Below, piece after piece: positions 33,544-42,706 of a stretch of DNA of 64,000 bases. This DNA comes from DASRBO01 sp035653595 (lineage in GTDB: Bacteria > Actinomycetota > Acidimicrobiia > Acidimicrobiales > JAJPHE01): contig DASRBO010000015.1 of NCBI GenBank assembly GCA_035653595.1, forward strand, positions 1 through 64,000, in the 5' to 3' direction. The notes below the pieces were generated by a model. The model was not told the origin of the DNA and did no database searches. It worked only from the letters and a program-made list of their open reading frames with translations. Both the position numbers and the translations under genes were made by a program. Within the stretch, counting starts at the first letter, position 1, and every line of letters starts with the position of its first letter.

Positions 33544-34857
33544 ATGTGGGGGCAGCAGTGGGGCACGGGTCGGGTAGGCGCGTACATGGCAAGTGTCGCC
33601 GCCGTCGTGGTGTCGTGCGCCCTTGCCGGCTGTGGCCTCGGCACCAAGCAGGCACTCGCCAACCTCATCATCCACTCGGCGCCGAAGGCGCTCGCCACCG
33701 GATCCGCCGAGGGGAGCGTGACCGTGGAGGTGCGCATCACCCACACCGCCTTCCCCGTCCCGCAGAGCGCACTGCCCTCATTCCAGGTCTCGAACGTTCC
33801 TGCGGAGCTCGACTTCACCCACGACCGGGCCGCTCTCGGAGTGGGGCCCGGTCGGCCCCTTGGGCCGGCGGCCGAACTGTGGGCCGGTAACACGGTGGTG
33901 TTCCAGCGCAGCGCCAGCGCAGGCGGCCGGACCTCGGCCACGGCCAGCAGCGCGCTTCTGGGCGGCTTCGGAGGATCCGGCGGTTCCGGAGGAGCCGGCG
34001 GGGGCGGCAACGGCAGCGTCACGAGCCAGGTGATGCTGCTGTTCTTCGGTGCGGGGCCGCCAGGCATAATGTCGCTCCAGAGGGTGGCGGGATCCCCCGG
34101 ATCTCCGGCTGGCCCGGGAGCAGCGGCGGGGACGCCAGGGTCGATCTCCGCTGCCAAGGGGGCAGGGGTGCCGTCGCCGGCGGGGGCCGCGGCTTCGCTT
34201 CCGGCCTCTTCTGCCGCGGCCACGGGCTCGAGGGGACCCGCGACCACGGTGTCGGTCCCGACCACCACGGCGGCCGCTTCTATGGCCGGGGCCACGGGCC
34301 TCCTGGCGGCGGCTTCCGCCTCGATCAGCAGCGGGGCGTCGGCGAACGGTTCCGGCACCTCGCGGCAGTGGTTCCGGTACGACTTCTCCACCCGGAAGGT
34401 GAGGGACACCGTCCGCACGGTGGGAGCCATGTCGATCAACCCGGACTTCCTCGTGCAGCTACTGGCGGGGACGCTCAGCGGCAGTCCGGTCCTCCTCGGC
34501 CAGCAGGAGCTGGATGGCGTGACGACCACCCACTACGCGATGACTGTCGACCCCACCAAGGCCGACCGGAACTTCTCCGGGACCCAGCAGGACGACATAA
34601 CCAAGCTCTTCGACGCCAACGGGATCTTCCTGGGGTCCACCGTCTATCCGGCCCAGGTGTGGCTGGGGCCCGACGGCCTGCCACGCCGGATCCAGGTCAC
34701 GTTCCACCAGATCGTCGCCCCGGCAAACCAGGACGACCTGATCATCACCCTCGATCTCAGTTCCTACGGCACGCAGGTGGCCGTACCCCTTCCGGACAGC
34801 AGCGACGTGGCCGACGTCCAGGGGCTGTCGCAACTGGTGCAGGCGGTCTCCGGGTGA
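33544..34857 (+). CDS. LppX/LprG-like lipoprotein with a long low-complexity insert
   Basis: A 437-residue lipoprotein. Signal sequence VGAYMASVAAVVVSCALAGCG has a lipobox LAGC. An N-terminal strand block (TGSAEGSVTVEVRITHTAFP) and a C-terminal domain (QWFRYDFSTRKVRDTVRTVG; LDGVTTTHYAMTVDPTKADRNF; WLGPDGLPRRIQVTF) look like the LolA/LppX_LprAFG fold, which carries lipids or glycolipids. A ~170-residue Gly/Ser/Ala/Pro stretch separates them. The start is placed after the predicted transcription start; ATG 33544 has a G-rich upstream run, ATG 33586 is an alternative. It leads the second Liv operon. A lipid-linked cargo role is inference. Confidence 0.75.
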   Translation: MWGQQWGTGRVGAYMASVAAVVVSCALAGCGLGTKQALANLIIHSAPKALATGSAEGSVTVEVRITHTAFPVPQSALPSFQVSNVPAELDFTHDRAALGVGPGRPLGPAAELWAGNTVVFQRSASAGGRTSATASSALLGGFGGSGGSGGAGGGGNGSVTSQVMLLFFGAGPPGIMSLQRVAGSPGSPAGPGAAAGTPGSISAAKGAGVPSPAGAAASLPASSAAATGSRGPATTVSVPTTTAAASMAGATGLLAAASASISSGASANGSGTSRQWFRYDFSTRKVRDTVRTVGAMSINPDFLVQLLAGTLSGSPVLLGQQELDGVTTTHYAMTVDPTKADRNFSGTQQDDITKLFDANGIFLGSTVYPAQVWLGPDGLPRRIQVTFHQIVAPANQDDLIITLDLSSYGTQVAVPLPDSSDVADVQGLSQLVQAVSG

Positions 34858-34897
34858 GCGCGGTCCCCGGCCGGGCGGCCCGCGGCAAGGAGGGCGC

Positions 34898-37084
34898 GTG
34901 AGCGCCCGGGCCCTGAGACGATGGGGCGCGGTTGCCGGCGGCCTGGTCCTGGCCGTGGTCCTGTCCGACCTTCTGGTCGAACTGGGCTCATCGAGGTCCA
35001 TCCCGCCGGCGGTGGTTGGCCAGGCCGTGGTCTACGGCTGTGTGAACGCCCTCTTCGCCCTGGGCCTGGTCCTGATCTACCGGGCCACCAGGGTCATCAA
35101 CTTCGCCCACGCCGGGTTCGGGGCCGTCGGCGCCGTGCTTTCCTACGAGATCTTCACCCTGGAGGGCTGGCCCTACGCGGTGGCGGTGCCGGTGGGCATC
35201 GCCGTGGGCGCCGCCTTCGGCTTCCTGGTCGAGCTGGTGTTCGTGCGCCGGTTCGCCCGGTCGGCCCGTCTGGTGCTGACCGTGGTCACGATCGGGGTGG
35301 CCCAGCTGCTGGCCGGCATGCAGTCCGTGGTGCCGAACATCTTCGGTGACAAGCGCCGCCAATCGACGACGGTCATAACGCCGCTCACCCACTACGCCCT
35401 CAGGTGGTTCCCGGTCACCTTCACGGGTGACTCGCTCCTGCTGGTGGTGGTGACGATCATCGTTCTGGTGGGCATGGTGATGTTCTTCAAGCTGTCCAGC
35501 GTCGGCATAGCCGTCCGTGGGATTGCGGAGAACGAGGACCGGGCCGCCCTCGTCGGCGTCAACACCAAGCGCATCTCGACGCTGGTGTGGGTCATAGCGG
35601 GCGCCCTGTCGGCGCTGGCGACGGTGCTCCAGGTGCCCCTGACCGGGTTCAGCCAGGGGAGCTCGTCCTCGGCCCTGGGCCTGGGACTCCTGCTGCCGGC
35701 ACTGGCCGCCGCCGTGCTCGGAGGCATGGACAACCTGCCGATAACGGTGGCGGCGTCCATCGGCATTTCCATCTTCCAGGAGGGGGTGTATTTCGCCTTC
35801 TCGCAGACGGCGATCAGCGACGCCGCCCTGCTCGTGCTCATCGTGGTGGCGTTCCTGCTCCAGCGGCGCAAGCTCCTCCGCGTCGACGAAGGCAGCATCA
35901 GCACCTGGGCGGCGACCGAGGAGGTCCGCCCGGTCCCCGCCGCCCTGGCCGGGGTGCCATCGGTGCGCACGGGGCGGAGATGGGCCATAGGGGTGCTCGG
36001 ACTGGTCGTGCTGCTCTATCCGTGGGTGATGACGCCGGGCCAGACGAACGCCGGCAGCCTCTACCTGATCTACGGGATCGTGGTGATCTCGCTGGTGATC
36101 CTGACCGGCTGGGGCGGTCAGATCAGCCTGGGCCAGTTCGCCTTCGTCGGGGTCGGGGCGGCCCTGGGCGGGATGCTCACCTCCCGGCTCCACCTCCCCT
36201 TCCTCCTCGCCCTGGTCGCCGCTTGCCTCGGGGGCGCCGGGTTCGCGGTCCTCCTCGGCCTGACCGCCCTCAGAGTCCGGGGCCTGTACCTCGCCGTCAC
36301 CACCCTGGCCTTCGCCGTCGTGACGGACACGGTGATCCTGAACCCCCGGATCGACACCCTGCTCCCAACCACGGTGGGCCGCCCCAGCGTGCCCTTCGTC
36401 AAGTTCGAGGACGAGAGGGCCTTCTACTACCTCTGCCTGCTCGCCCTGATAGCGGTGGTCATGGCCGGAGTGGGGATGCGCAAGAGCCGGACGGGTCGAG
36501 TTCTCATCGCCCTGCGGGAGAACGAACTGGGCGCCCAGGCCCTCGGGATCAACCTGGTTCGCACCCGCCTGGTCACCTTCGCCATTTCGGGCTCCATGGC
36601 GGCCTTTGCCGGGGTGCTCTTCGCAGCCCACGAGCACGCGGTGGCCCAGAACGCCTTCGGCCCGGACCAGAGCGTCCAGATGTTCCTGACCGCGGTGATC
36701 GGTGGGCTGGGGTCGATCCCGAGCGCGCTGCTTGGCGCCGTCTACTTCGCCATCCTCAACATCGCCTTCACCAGCGGCGTGGTCCACTTCTTCGCCAGCG
36801 GCATCGGGGTTCTGGTGATGCTGTACTTCTTCCCGCGCGGGCTCGGCGGGCTCGTCTACCAGGCCCGCGACGCCATCCTGCGGCGGGTGGCCATCCGCAA
36901 CCGGATCTACGTCCCCAGCCTGCTGTCGCAGTTCGGAATGGGGTCCGGAGAGTTCGCGCGGATCCCGATGGTGCCCCGGGCCGGGCCGGACGGGGGCCAA
37001 CCCGAGCCCCTCCCGCGGTACCGCCTGCCGTCGCGGATCGGTGTGGCCGGGGCCAGTCAGTCCACGAGGAGGTGGAGCCTGTGA
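34898..37084 (+). CDS. LivH-LivM fusion, branched-chain amino acid ABC permease
   Basis: A 728-residue double permease. LivH part ~39-320 (GLVLIYRATRVINFAHAGFGAVGA) and LivM part ~365-650 (LTGWGGQISLGQFAFVGVGAALGG; GLYLAVTTLAFAVVTD; TGRVLIALRENELGAQALGIN). Unlike its relative at 2174 it ends without LivG; a ~60-residue polar tail follows instead. GTG start lies behind AAGGAGGG. Its stop overlaps the next GTG by 4 nt. It should pair with the ATPases on the next gene. Confidence 0.92.
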   Translation: MSARALRRWGAVAGGLVLAVVLSDLLVELGSSRSIPPAVVGQAVVYGCVNALFALGLVLIYRATRVINFAHAGFGAVGAVLSYEIFTLEGWPYAVAVPVGIAVGAAFGFLVELVFVRRFARSARLVLTVVTIGVAQLLAGMQSVVPNIFGDKRRQSTTVITPLTHYALRWFPVTFTGDSLLLVVVTIIVLVGMVMFFKLSSVGIAVRGIAENEDRAALVGVNTKRISTLVWVIAGALSALATVLQVPLTGFSQGSSSSALGLGLLLPALAAAVLGGMDNLPITVAASIGISIFQEGVYFAFSQTAISDAALLVLIVVAFLLQRRKLLRVDEGSISTWAATEEVRPVPAALAGVPSVRTGRRWAIGVLGLVVLLYPWVMTPGQTNAGSLYLIYGIVVISLVILTGWGGQISLGQFAFVGVGAALGGMLTSRLHLPFLLALVAACLGGAGFAVLLGLTALRVRGLYLAVTTLAFAVVTDTVILNPRIDTLLPTTVGRPSVPFVKFEDERAFYYLCLLALIAVVMAGVGMRKSRTGRVLIALRENELGAQALGINLVRTRLVTFAISGSMAAFAGVLFAAHEHAVAQNAFGPDQSVQMFLTAVIGGLGSIPSALLGAVYFAILNIAFTSGVVHFFASGIGVLVMLYFFPRGLGGLVYQARDAILRRVAIRNRIYVPSLLSQFGMGSGEFARIPMVPRAGPDGGQPEPLPRYRLPSRIGVAGASQSTRRWSL

Positions 37085-40000
37085 GTCCGGCGCCGGCCGA
37101 CAACGGACCGCGGGCGAACGGCTCGCCGCGCCGTTCGGGCAACGCCGGGCGCCGGGCGGTGGACGGCCTGGCGCCGTTCGAGCCGCCGGTCGCCGACGCC
37201 GCCAAGGGCGAAGGTCGGGTGCCCGTCTCGGACGACGGTTCGGTCGATCTCGACCTGGTCGAGCTGGGGCAGGTGGAGACGCCAGTGGCGGCCGAGGTGG
37301 CCCCGTCGGCGCCCATGGACCTGGCGGCGGCGATGGTGGCCGGGGCGCCCACCCGGAGGGGGCTCAAGGGTTACCTGTCGGACCTCCGGCCCTCGGTGGT
37401 GACGGGAGGGGAGTCGTTCCTGCCCCTGGGCCTGTTCGTCGCCCTGGCCCTCGCCGGCCAGATGGGCATCTCCGCCCAGAGCCTGCTGGGCCCGGAGATC
37501 AAGGACTACTTCGGGCTGTCGATCACCGCCGTCACCGCCCTGCAGACCCTGGTCGGGGTCCTCGTGCTGCTCCTTTCGGTGCCGGTCGGGTACCTGGCCG
37601 ACCGCGTGAGCCGCACGCTGCTGTCGGCCATCGGAGCCGCTCTCATCGCGATCTTCGGGGTCCTGTCCGGGCTCGCCCCGACGATCCTCCTCTTCGCCCT
37701 GGCCCGGGCCGGCTCGGGGCTGGGTGCGGTTGCAGAAGGACCCCAGACCTCGCTCTTGGCCGACTACTACCCGCCTCACACCAGGGCGGGAGTGTTCGCC
37801 TTCCGAACCCTCGGGACCAATGCTGCCGAGCTGATCACCCCGGCCATAGCGGGCGTGATCGCCGGGTTGTTCAGCTGGCAGGTCGTCTTCATCATCGTGG
37901 CGCTGGTCGCCGGGGTGCCCGGCCTCCTCGTCTACCGGCTGCCCGACCCTCCCCGGGGCTACTGGGAGCGCAGGATCATGGGCGCCGACGAGCAGGTCGC
38001 CCGCAAGGAGGACCGCCCCGCCTCCGTAGGCGAGTCCTTCCGCATCGTCTGGAGCGTGCGCACCCTGCGCCGAATCCTGATCGCCACCCCCTTCCTGGCG
38101 GGTTCCATCTCCGGCCTGACCAGCATCGGCCAGCTCTACCAGCAGCAGGTCTTCGGAGTGGGAGTGACCGAGCGGGGCCTGGTCCAGACCCTGACCCAGC
38201 CGTTCGGTCTGGTCGGCCTGCTGGTCGGCGGCATCATCGCCAACCGGCTCCTCCGGGGGCGTCCGGGCCGGGTGGTCACCTACACCGGGCTGTCGGCTGT
38301 CGTAGTCGGGATCCTGATCGGCGCCGAAGCGGTCTCCCCCTGGTTCTTCCTCGTGGTCATCTTCGGATTCGGGGTGGCCTTCGCCGCCGCCATCATCACT
38401 CCGGCCCTGAGCTCGCTCATGAGCCTGGTGGTTCCGGCCCGGGTGCGGACCTTCGGCCTTTCCTTCTTCGGGATAGCCGTCGTTCCGGGGGCGCTCTTCT
38501 CGGTCACCGCCGGCTGGGTGGGGGACAAGGTCGGCCTCAGGGCGTCCCTGCTGGTGATGACGGGAGTCTTCCTGCTGGGGGCCCTCATCCTGACGACGGC
38601 AGGCTCCGGCGTCGAGCCGGACATCAGGGCCGCCAATGCGTCGGCAATGGCGGCCCAGGCCGCCCGCGAGGCCCGCGACCGCGGCAGGGCGAAGCTGCTG
38701 GTCGTGCGAGACCTCGACGTCTGCTACGACCAGCTGCAGGTCCTATTCGGGGTCGACTTCGATGTCGAGGAGGGAGAGATAATCGCCCTGCTCGGTACCA
38801 ACGGCGCCGGCAAGTCGACCCTCCTCAGGGCCATATCCGGCACCACCGCCCCGTCCAACGGGGCCATCTACTTCGACGGCGACAGCATCACCCACCTTCC
38901 ACCCCACGAGCACGCCAGCCGAGGGATCGTCCAGGTGCCGGGTGGGCGTGGCGTGTTCCCCAGCCTGACCGTGGGCGAGAATCTGCGCCTGGCGGCCTGG
39001 ATGTTCCGGTCGGATCCCCAGTACACCAGCTCGGCGGTCGAGGCCGTCCTGGGTTACTTCCCGGTGCTGCGCCAGCGGCTCGGCACACCGGCTTCCGAGC
39101 TTTCCGGGGGCGAGCAGCAGATGCTCACCCTGGGCCAGGCCTTCCTCTGCCGGCCCAGCCTGCTCATGATCGACGAGTTGTCGCTGGGGCTGGCACCCGC
39201 CATCGTCGCCCAGCTCCTCGACATCGTCCGGGCCATCCACGAGCAGGGGACGACCATCATCCTGGTCGAGCAGTCGGTGAACGTGGCGCTGACCGTGGCC
39301 AAGCGGGCCGTCTTCATGGAGAAGGGCGAGATCCGCTTCACCGGCCCGACAGCGGAGCTGCTGGCCCGACCCGACATCCTGCGATCCGTCTACCTCAAGG
39401 GCGCCGGCGCTCTGTCCGGCCCGGTGACCCGGGGCTGGGAACGCCAGACGGGAGCCTCGGAGGCCCAGGACGAGGTTCTGGTGGTCGACGGGATCACCAA
39501 GAGCTTCGGCGGGGTCAAGGCTCTGACCGACGTGAGCTTCACCCTCCAGGACGGAAGGGTCCTCGGGCTCATCGGCCCGAACGGGGCAGGCAAGACGACG
39601 CTGTTCGACGTGATCACCGGCTTCTCCGAGCCGGACACCGGCGTGATCCGCTTCCTGGGTGAGGACGTCACCGGCCTCGGTCCCGACCAGCGAGCCAAGC
39701 TGGGACTGCAGCGTTCCTTCCAGAACGCCCGCCTCTTCCCGGCCCTGACCGTCGGCGAGAACGTGGCCGTCGCTCTCGACCGCCACATCGCCGTCCGCAG
39801 CGCCACGATGGCGGCGTTCAACCTCCCGAACGTGAAACGGGCCGAGGCCCGGGCCGCCCGACGGGTGGACCGGCTCGTGGAGCTGATGGGCATCGGGGAC
39901 CTGAAAGACAAGTTCGTGCGGGAGCTGTCCACCGGGCAACGCCGCCTGGTCGACATGGCCTGCATGCTCGCGACCGAGCCCCGGGCCCTCCTCCTCGACG

Positions 40001-40263
40001 AGCCCAGCTCGGGCATCGCCCAACGCGAGGCGGAGGAGCTCGGACCCCTTCTCGGAAGGATCAAGTACGAGACCGGCTGCTCGATCCTGATCATCGAGCA
40101 CGACATGCCCCTTCTGTTGTCCATGGTCGACGAGCTGGTCGCCCTCGACCTGGGGAGGGTCATCACCCGAGGCGCGCCGTCGGAGGTGCTCGAGCACCCC
40201 CATGTCGTCGAGTCGTATCTGGGCACGGCGGAGGAGGTCATCAACCGCTCAGGCAGTTCGTAG
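37081..40263 (+). CDS. MFS permease fused to LivF and LivG ABC ATPases
   Basis: A 1060-residue three-module protein. Residues 1-110 are polar and disordered-looking. Residues ~115-507 are a 12-helix MFS permease with a good motif A (VGYLADRVSRT). Residues ~539-776 are LivF (Walker A GTNGAGKST, signature LSGGEQQ, Walker B LLMIDELSLGL). Residues ~799-1047 are LivG (Walker A GPNGAGKTT, signature LSTGQRR, Walker B LLLDEPSSGI). Both ATPase halves look intact. GTG start has GAGGAGGTGG upstream and overlaps the LivHM stop. Homologue of the 5'-end gene of this window, with LivG added. Domain calls are firm; the purpose of the fusion is unknown. Confidence 0.93.
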   Translation: MSPAPADNGPRANGSPRRSGNAGRRAVDGLAPFEPPVADAAKGEGRVPVSDDGSVDLDLVELGQVETPVAAEVAPSAPMDLAAAMVAGAPTRRGLKGYLSDLRPSVVTGGESFLPLGLFVALALAGQMGISAQSLLGPEIKDYFGLSITAVTALQTLVGVLVLLLSVPVGYLADRVSRTLLSAIGAALIAIFGVLSGLAPTILLFALARAGSGLGAVAEGPQTSLLADYYPPHTRAGVFAFRTLGTNAAELITPAIAGVIAGLFSWQVVFIIVALVAGVPGLLVYRLPDPPRGYWERRIMGADEQVARKEDRPASVGESFRIVWSVRTLRRILIATPFLAGSISGLTSIGQLYQQQVFGVGVTERGLVQTLTQPFGLVGLLVGGIIANRLLRGRPGRVVTYTGLSAVVVGILIGAEAVSPWFFLVVIFGFGVAFAAAIITPALSSLMSLVVPARVRTFGLSFFGIAVVPGALFSVTAGWVGDKVGLRASLLVMTGVFLLGALILTTAGSGVEPDIRAANASAMAAQAAREARDRGRAKLLVVRDLDVCYDQLQVLFGVDFDVEEGEIIALLGTNGAGKSTLLRAISGTTAPSNGAIYFDGDSITHLPPHEHASRGIVQVPGGRGVFPSLTVGENLRLAAWMFRSDPQYTSSAVEAVLGYFPVLRQRLGTPASELSGGEQQMLTLGQAFLCRPSLLMIDELSLGLAPAIVAQLLDIVRAIHEQGTTIILVEQSVNVALTVAKRAVFMEKGEIRFTGPTAELLARPDILRSVYLKGAGALSGPVTRGWERQTGASEAQDEVLVVDGITKSFGGVKALTDVSFTLQDGRVLGLIGPNGAGKTTLFDVITGFSEPDTGVIRFLGEDVTGLGPDQRAKLGLQRSFQNARLFPALTVGENVAVALDRHIAVRSATMAAFNLPNVKRAEARAARRVDRLVELMGIGDLKDKFVRELSTGQRRLVDMACMLATEPRALLLDEPSSGIAQREAEELGPLLGRIKYETGCSILIIEHDMPLLLSMVDELVALDLGRVITRGAPSEVLEHPHVVESYLGTAEEVINRSGSS

Positions 40264-40334
40264 CCGCCAGGACCACGCAGAAAAGCGAATAGTCACCCGT
40301 CACCGGGTTGTATCGAGAGGGATTCGAGCGAGAA

Positions 40335-41438
40335 ATGGACACCAAGAGGTTCAACCGGAGCTTCAACAAGATCGTCGACAATGTGAACTCCGTCATCTAC
40401 GGGAAGGACGATGTCGTCCGATTGTCCATGGTCGCCATATGCGCGGGCGGGCACATCCTGTTCGAGGACGTGCCCGGCGTTGGCAAGTCGGTCATGGCCC
40501 GGGCGCTGGGGCAGTCGATGCGCGCGACCATGAACCGGGTCCAGTGCACCCCCGACATGCTGCCCGGTGACATAACGGGCTCCTCCGTCATCGACACCAG
40601 CACGATGAAGTTCACCTTCCGGCCGGGGCCGGTCTTCACCCACGTCCTTCTGGTGGACGAGGTCAACCGGGCGACCCCCAAGACGCAGTCCGCCATGTTG
40701 GAGGCCATGGCCGAGAAGACGGTGTCGGTGGACGGGGTCACCCACCCCCTGCCGCAGCCGTTCATCGTTCTGGCCACCCAGAACCCCGTCGAGCTGGCCG
40801 GCACGTTCCCGCTGCCTGAGGCCCAGCTCGACCGGTTCCTGTTCAAGCTGACGATGGGCTACCCCGACCACCAGGCCGAGATCGCCGTGATGATGGGCAA
40901 CTCGGTCCGGCTCGAGGTGGACGACCTCGAGCCGGTCATCGACACCAGCGAAGTGCTGGACATGATGGCCCTCTCGTCGGAGGTCAAGGTCTCGACTGCT
41001 GTCCAGAACTACATCGTGGACATAACCCAGGCCACCCGCGAGGACCGGTCCCTGACCCTGGGAGCCGGCCCCCGGGCCTCGATCAACCTGGTCAAGGCCT
41101 CGAGGGTCCTGGCCGCCTCCGACGGGCGGGATCGGGTGTACCCCGAGGACGTCAAGGCCATCCTCCGACCCGTGCTCGGGCACCGCATCATGCTCACCCC
41201 CGACGCGACTCTCCGGGGCGAGACGATCGACGAGGTGCTCGACCGGGTCCTGGCCCGGGTCAAGGCGCCCATGGGCGTCGACGACGATCCCCAGTCGTGG
41301 GAGGGGGCGGCGCCCACCCGGTCGGCCGAGCCCGACGAGACCGACGAGGATCTGGTCGAGGCCGCCGCCGCCCCGAGCCGGAGCCCGGCCAGCACCCGGG
41401 CCCGCCGGGCGACCAAACAGCGGGCCGCCACCCGATGA
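40335..41438 (+). CDS. MoxR-family AAA+ ATPase
   Basis: A 367-residue MoxR chaperone-type ATPase: Walker A HILFEDVPGVGKSVMARAL, Walker B VLLVDEVNRATPKTQSAMLEAM, sensor VLATQNPVELAGTFPLPEAQLDRFLFKL, sensor 2 region GAGPRASINLVKAS. An acidic then Arg-rich tail of ~50 residues follows. MoxR ATPases usually work with DUF58 and transglutaminase partners, both encoded next. ATG 40335 is chosen; an in-frame TTG at 40308 would add nine residues. It starts 71 nt after the MFS-LivFG gene and overlaps the next ATG by 4 nt. Confidence 0.92.
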   Translation: MDTKRFNRSFNKIVDNVNSVIYGKDDVVRLSMVAICAGGHILFEDVPGVGKSVMARALGQSMRATMNRVQCTPDMLPGDITGSSVIDTSTMKFTFRPGPVFTHVLLVDEVNRATPKTQSAMLEAMAEKTVSVDGVTHPLPQPFIVLATQNPVELAGTFPLPEAQLDRFLFKLTMGYPDHQAEIAVMMGNSVRLEVDDLEPVIDTSEVLDMMALSSEVKVSTAVQNYIVDITQATREDRSLTLGAGPRASINLVKASRVLAASDGRDRVYPEDVKAILRPVLGHRIMLTPDATLRGETIDEVLDRVLARVKAPMGVDDDPQSWEGAAPTRSAEPDETDEDLVEAAAAPSRSPASTRARRATKQRAATR

Positions 41439-42706
41439 ACACCATGGCGGCGACCAAGCCAGGGTCGTCCTGGGCGCGCTGGCTGCGGGCCGGGCGGGAG
41501 GGGCTGGCCAGGTTGACCGGGCTGACCCCGGCCGGCTTCGGCGTGCTGGCCGTGGCCGTGGTCTGCTGGTTCCTCGGCAAGCTGATCGCCGGGCGTGTCC
41601 TCTACCTGATCGCCTACGGGCTGGGCCTGGTCCTGGTAGTCGCCTTCGTGACCGGGCGCCGGCCGCTGCCCCTGGAGGGCGAGCGCTCAGACGCCCGACC
41701 CCGACTGGCCCAGGGCGAGACCATCACCATGGAGGTCAAGCTCAAGGCGGCGAGGCGGCTGTCGACGTTCATCCTGGAGGAGCGCCTTCCGACCGCTCTG
41801 GGCGAGACGCCGAGGGTACCCATCACCTCGCTCGAGGGTGGGGACCCGATCGTGCACGACTACAAGCTGGTCTGCAGCCGTCGTGGGGTGTTCAACCTGG
41901 GCCCCCTGGTTGCCAAGTGGGGTGATCCCTTCGGCTTCACCGAGCGGCAGGCCGTGCTGGTAGAGCCGGCCGAGGTCCTTGTGCACCCGGCGGTCGAGTA
42001 CGTGCATGACCGTCCCCTGACGCGGCTGTTCGAGGACCCGCCGATCCGGCCGCCCGTGTCCAAGCCGTGGCCCCAGGGTCTGGAGTTCTACGGGATGCGC
42101 GCCTACGCCCCCGGTGACGACATCCGGAGGATCGTGTGGAGGGCCTTCGCCCGCACCGGCCAGGTGCTGGTGCGCGAATCGGAGCAGGGGATCACCGACA
42201 AGATGACCATCCTGCTCGACCAGGACCGCCGCTACCACAGCCCCGGGGATCCGAGCCTCTCGTTCGAGGCGGGGGTCAAGGCGGCGGCGTCGGTCGGCGT
42301 GCGCCATCTCCGCGAGGGCTATCAGGTGACCCTGGAGGGCAATGAGGCCCGGTTGCTGGCGCCGCTGCGAGGGGGCCGGACCCAGATGCGCTTCCTCGAC
42401 GCCCTGGCCCGGGTCGAGAGGTCGCCGGAACCCCTGACCTCGGCCATCATCAGGCTGGTCAGCGACCCCAGCCGCGACACCCATGTCGTGGTGATCACGC
42501 CGCGCCTGGACGCCGACGCGGCCTCGAGGCTCAACTTCCTGCTCCAGCGGGGGGTGTCGGTGCTGGTGGCGGCACTGATGTGGGACGAGGAGAGCGCCGA
42601 CACCCTTGGCGTCGCCAGCTCGCTCGGTTGCCAGGTGGTGGAGATCCGACCCAACACCCCGCTGGCCGTCTCCTTCCGGCGCGAGGTCGGCGCCGGCATC
42701 CGATGA
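41435..42706 (+). CDS. DUF58 domain membrane protein
   Basis: A 423-residue protein. Two helices near the N-terminus (FGVLAVAVVCWFLGKLIAG; LYLIAYGLGLVLVVAFVTG), an Ig-like region (RRGVFNLGPLVAKWGDPFGFT), then the DUF58 signature FYGMRAYAPGDDIRRIVWRAFARTGQVLVRE and a vWA-like end (TILLDQDRR). DUF58 proteins form an operon and a functional unit with MoxR ATPases, often in cell-envelope processes. Both ends overlap neighbours by 4 nt (ATGA), so it is tightly coupled. Confidence 0.92.
   Translation: MNTMAATKPGSSWARWLRAGREGLARLTGLTPAGFGVLAVAVVCWFLGKLIAGRVLYLIAYGLGLVLVVAFVTGRRPLPLEGERSDARPRLAQGETITMEVKLKAARRLSTFILEERLPTALGETPRVPITSLEGGDPIVHDYKLVCSRRGVFNLGPLVAKWGDPFGFTERQAVLVEPAEVLVHPAVEYVHDRPLTRLFEDPPIRPPVSKPWPQGLEFYGMRAYAPGDDIRRIVWRAFARTGQVLVRESEQGITDKMTILLDQDRRYHSPGDPSLSFEAGVKAAASVGVRHLREGYQVTLEGNEARLLAPLRGGRTQMRFLDALARVERSPEPLTSAIIRLVSDPSRDTHVVVITPRLDADAASRLNFLLQRGVSVLVAALMWDEESADTLGVASSLGCQVVEIRPNTPLAVSFRREVGAGIR

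Noticed and set aside
34988..37000. 670-codon minus-strand open frame opposite LivHM
   Set aside because: Gly/Gln/His-rich shadow of the permease gene.
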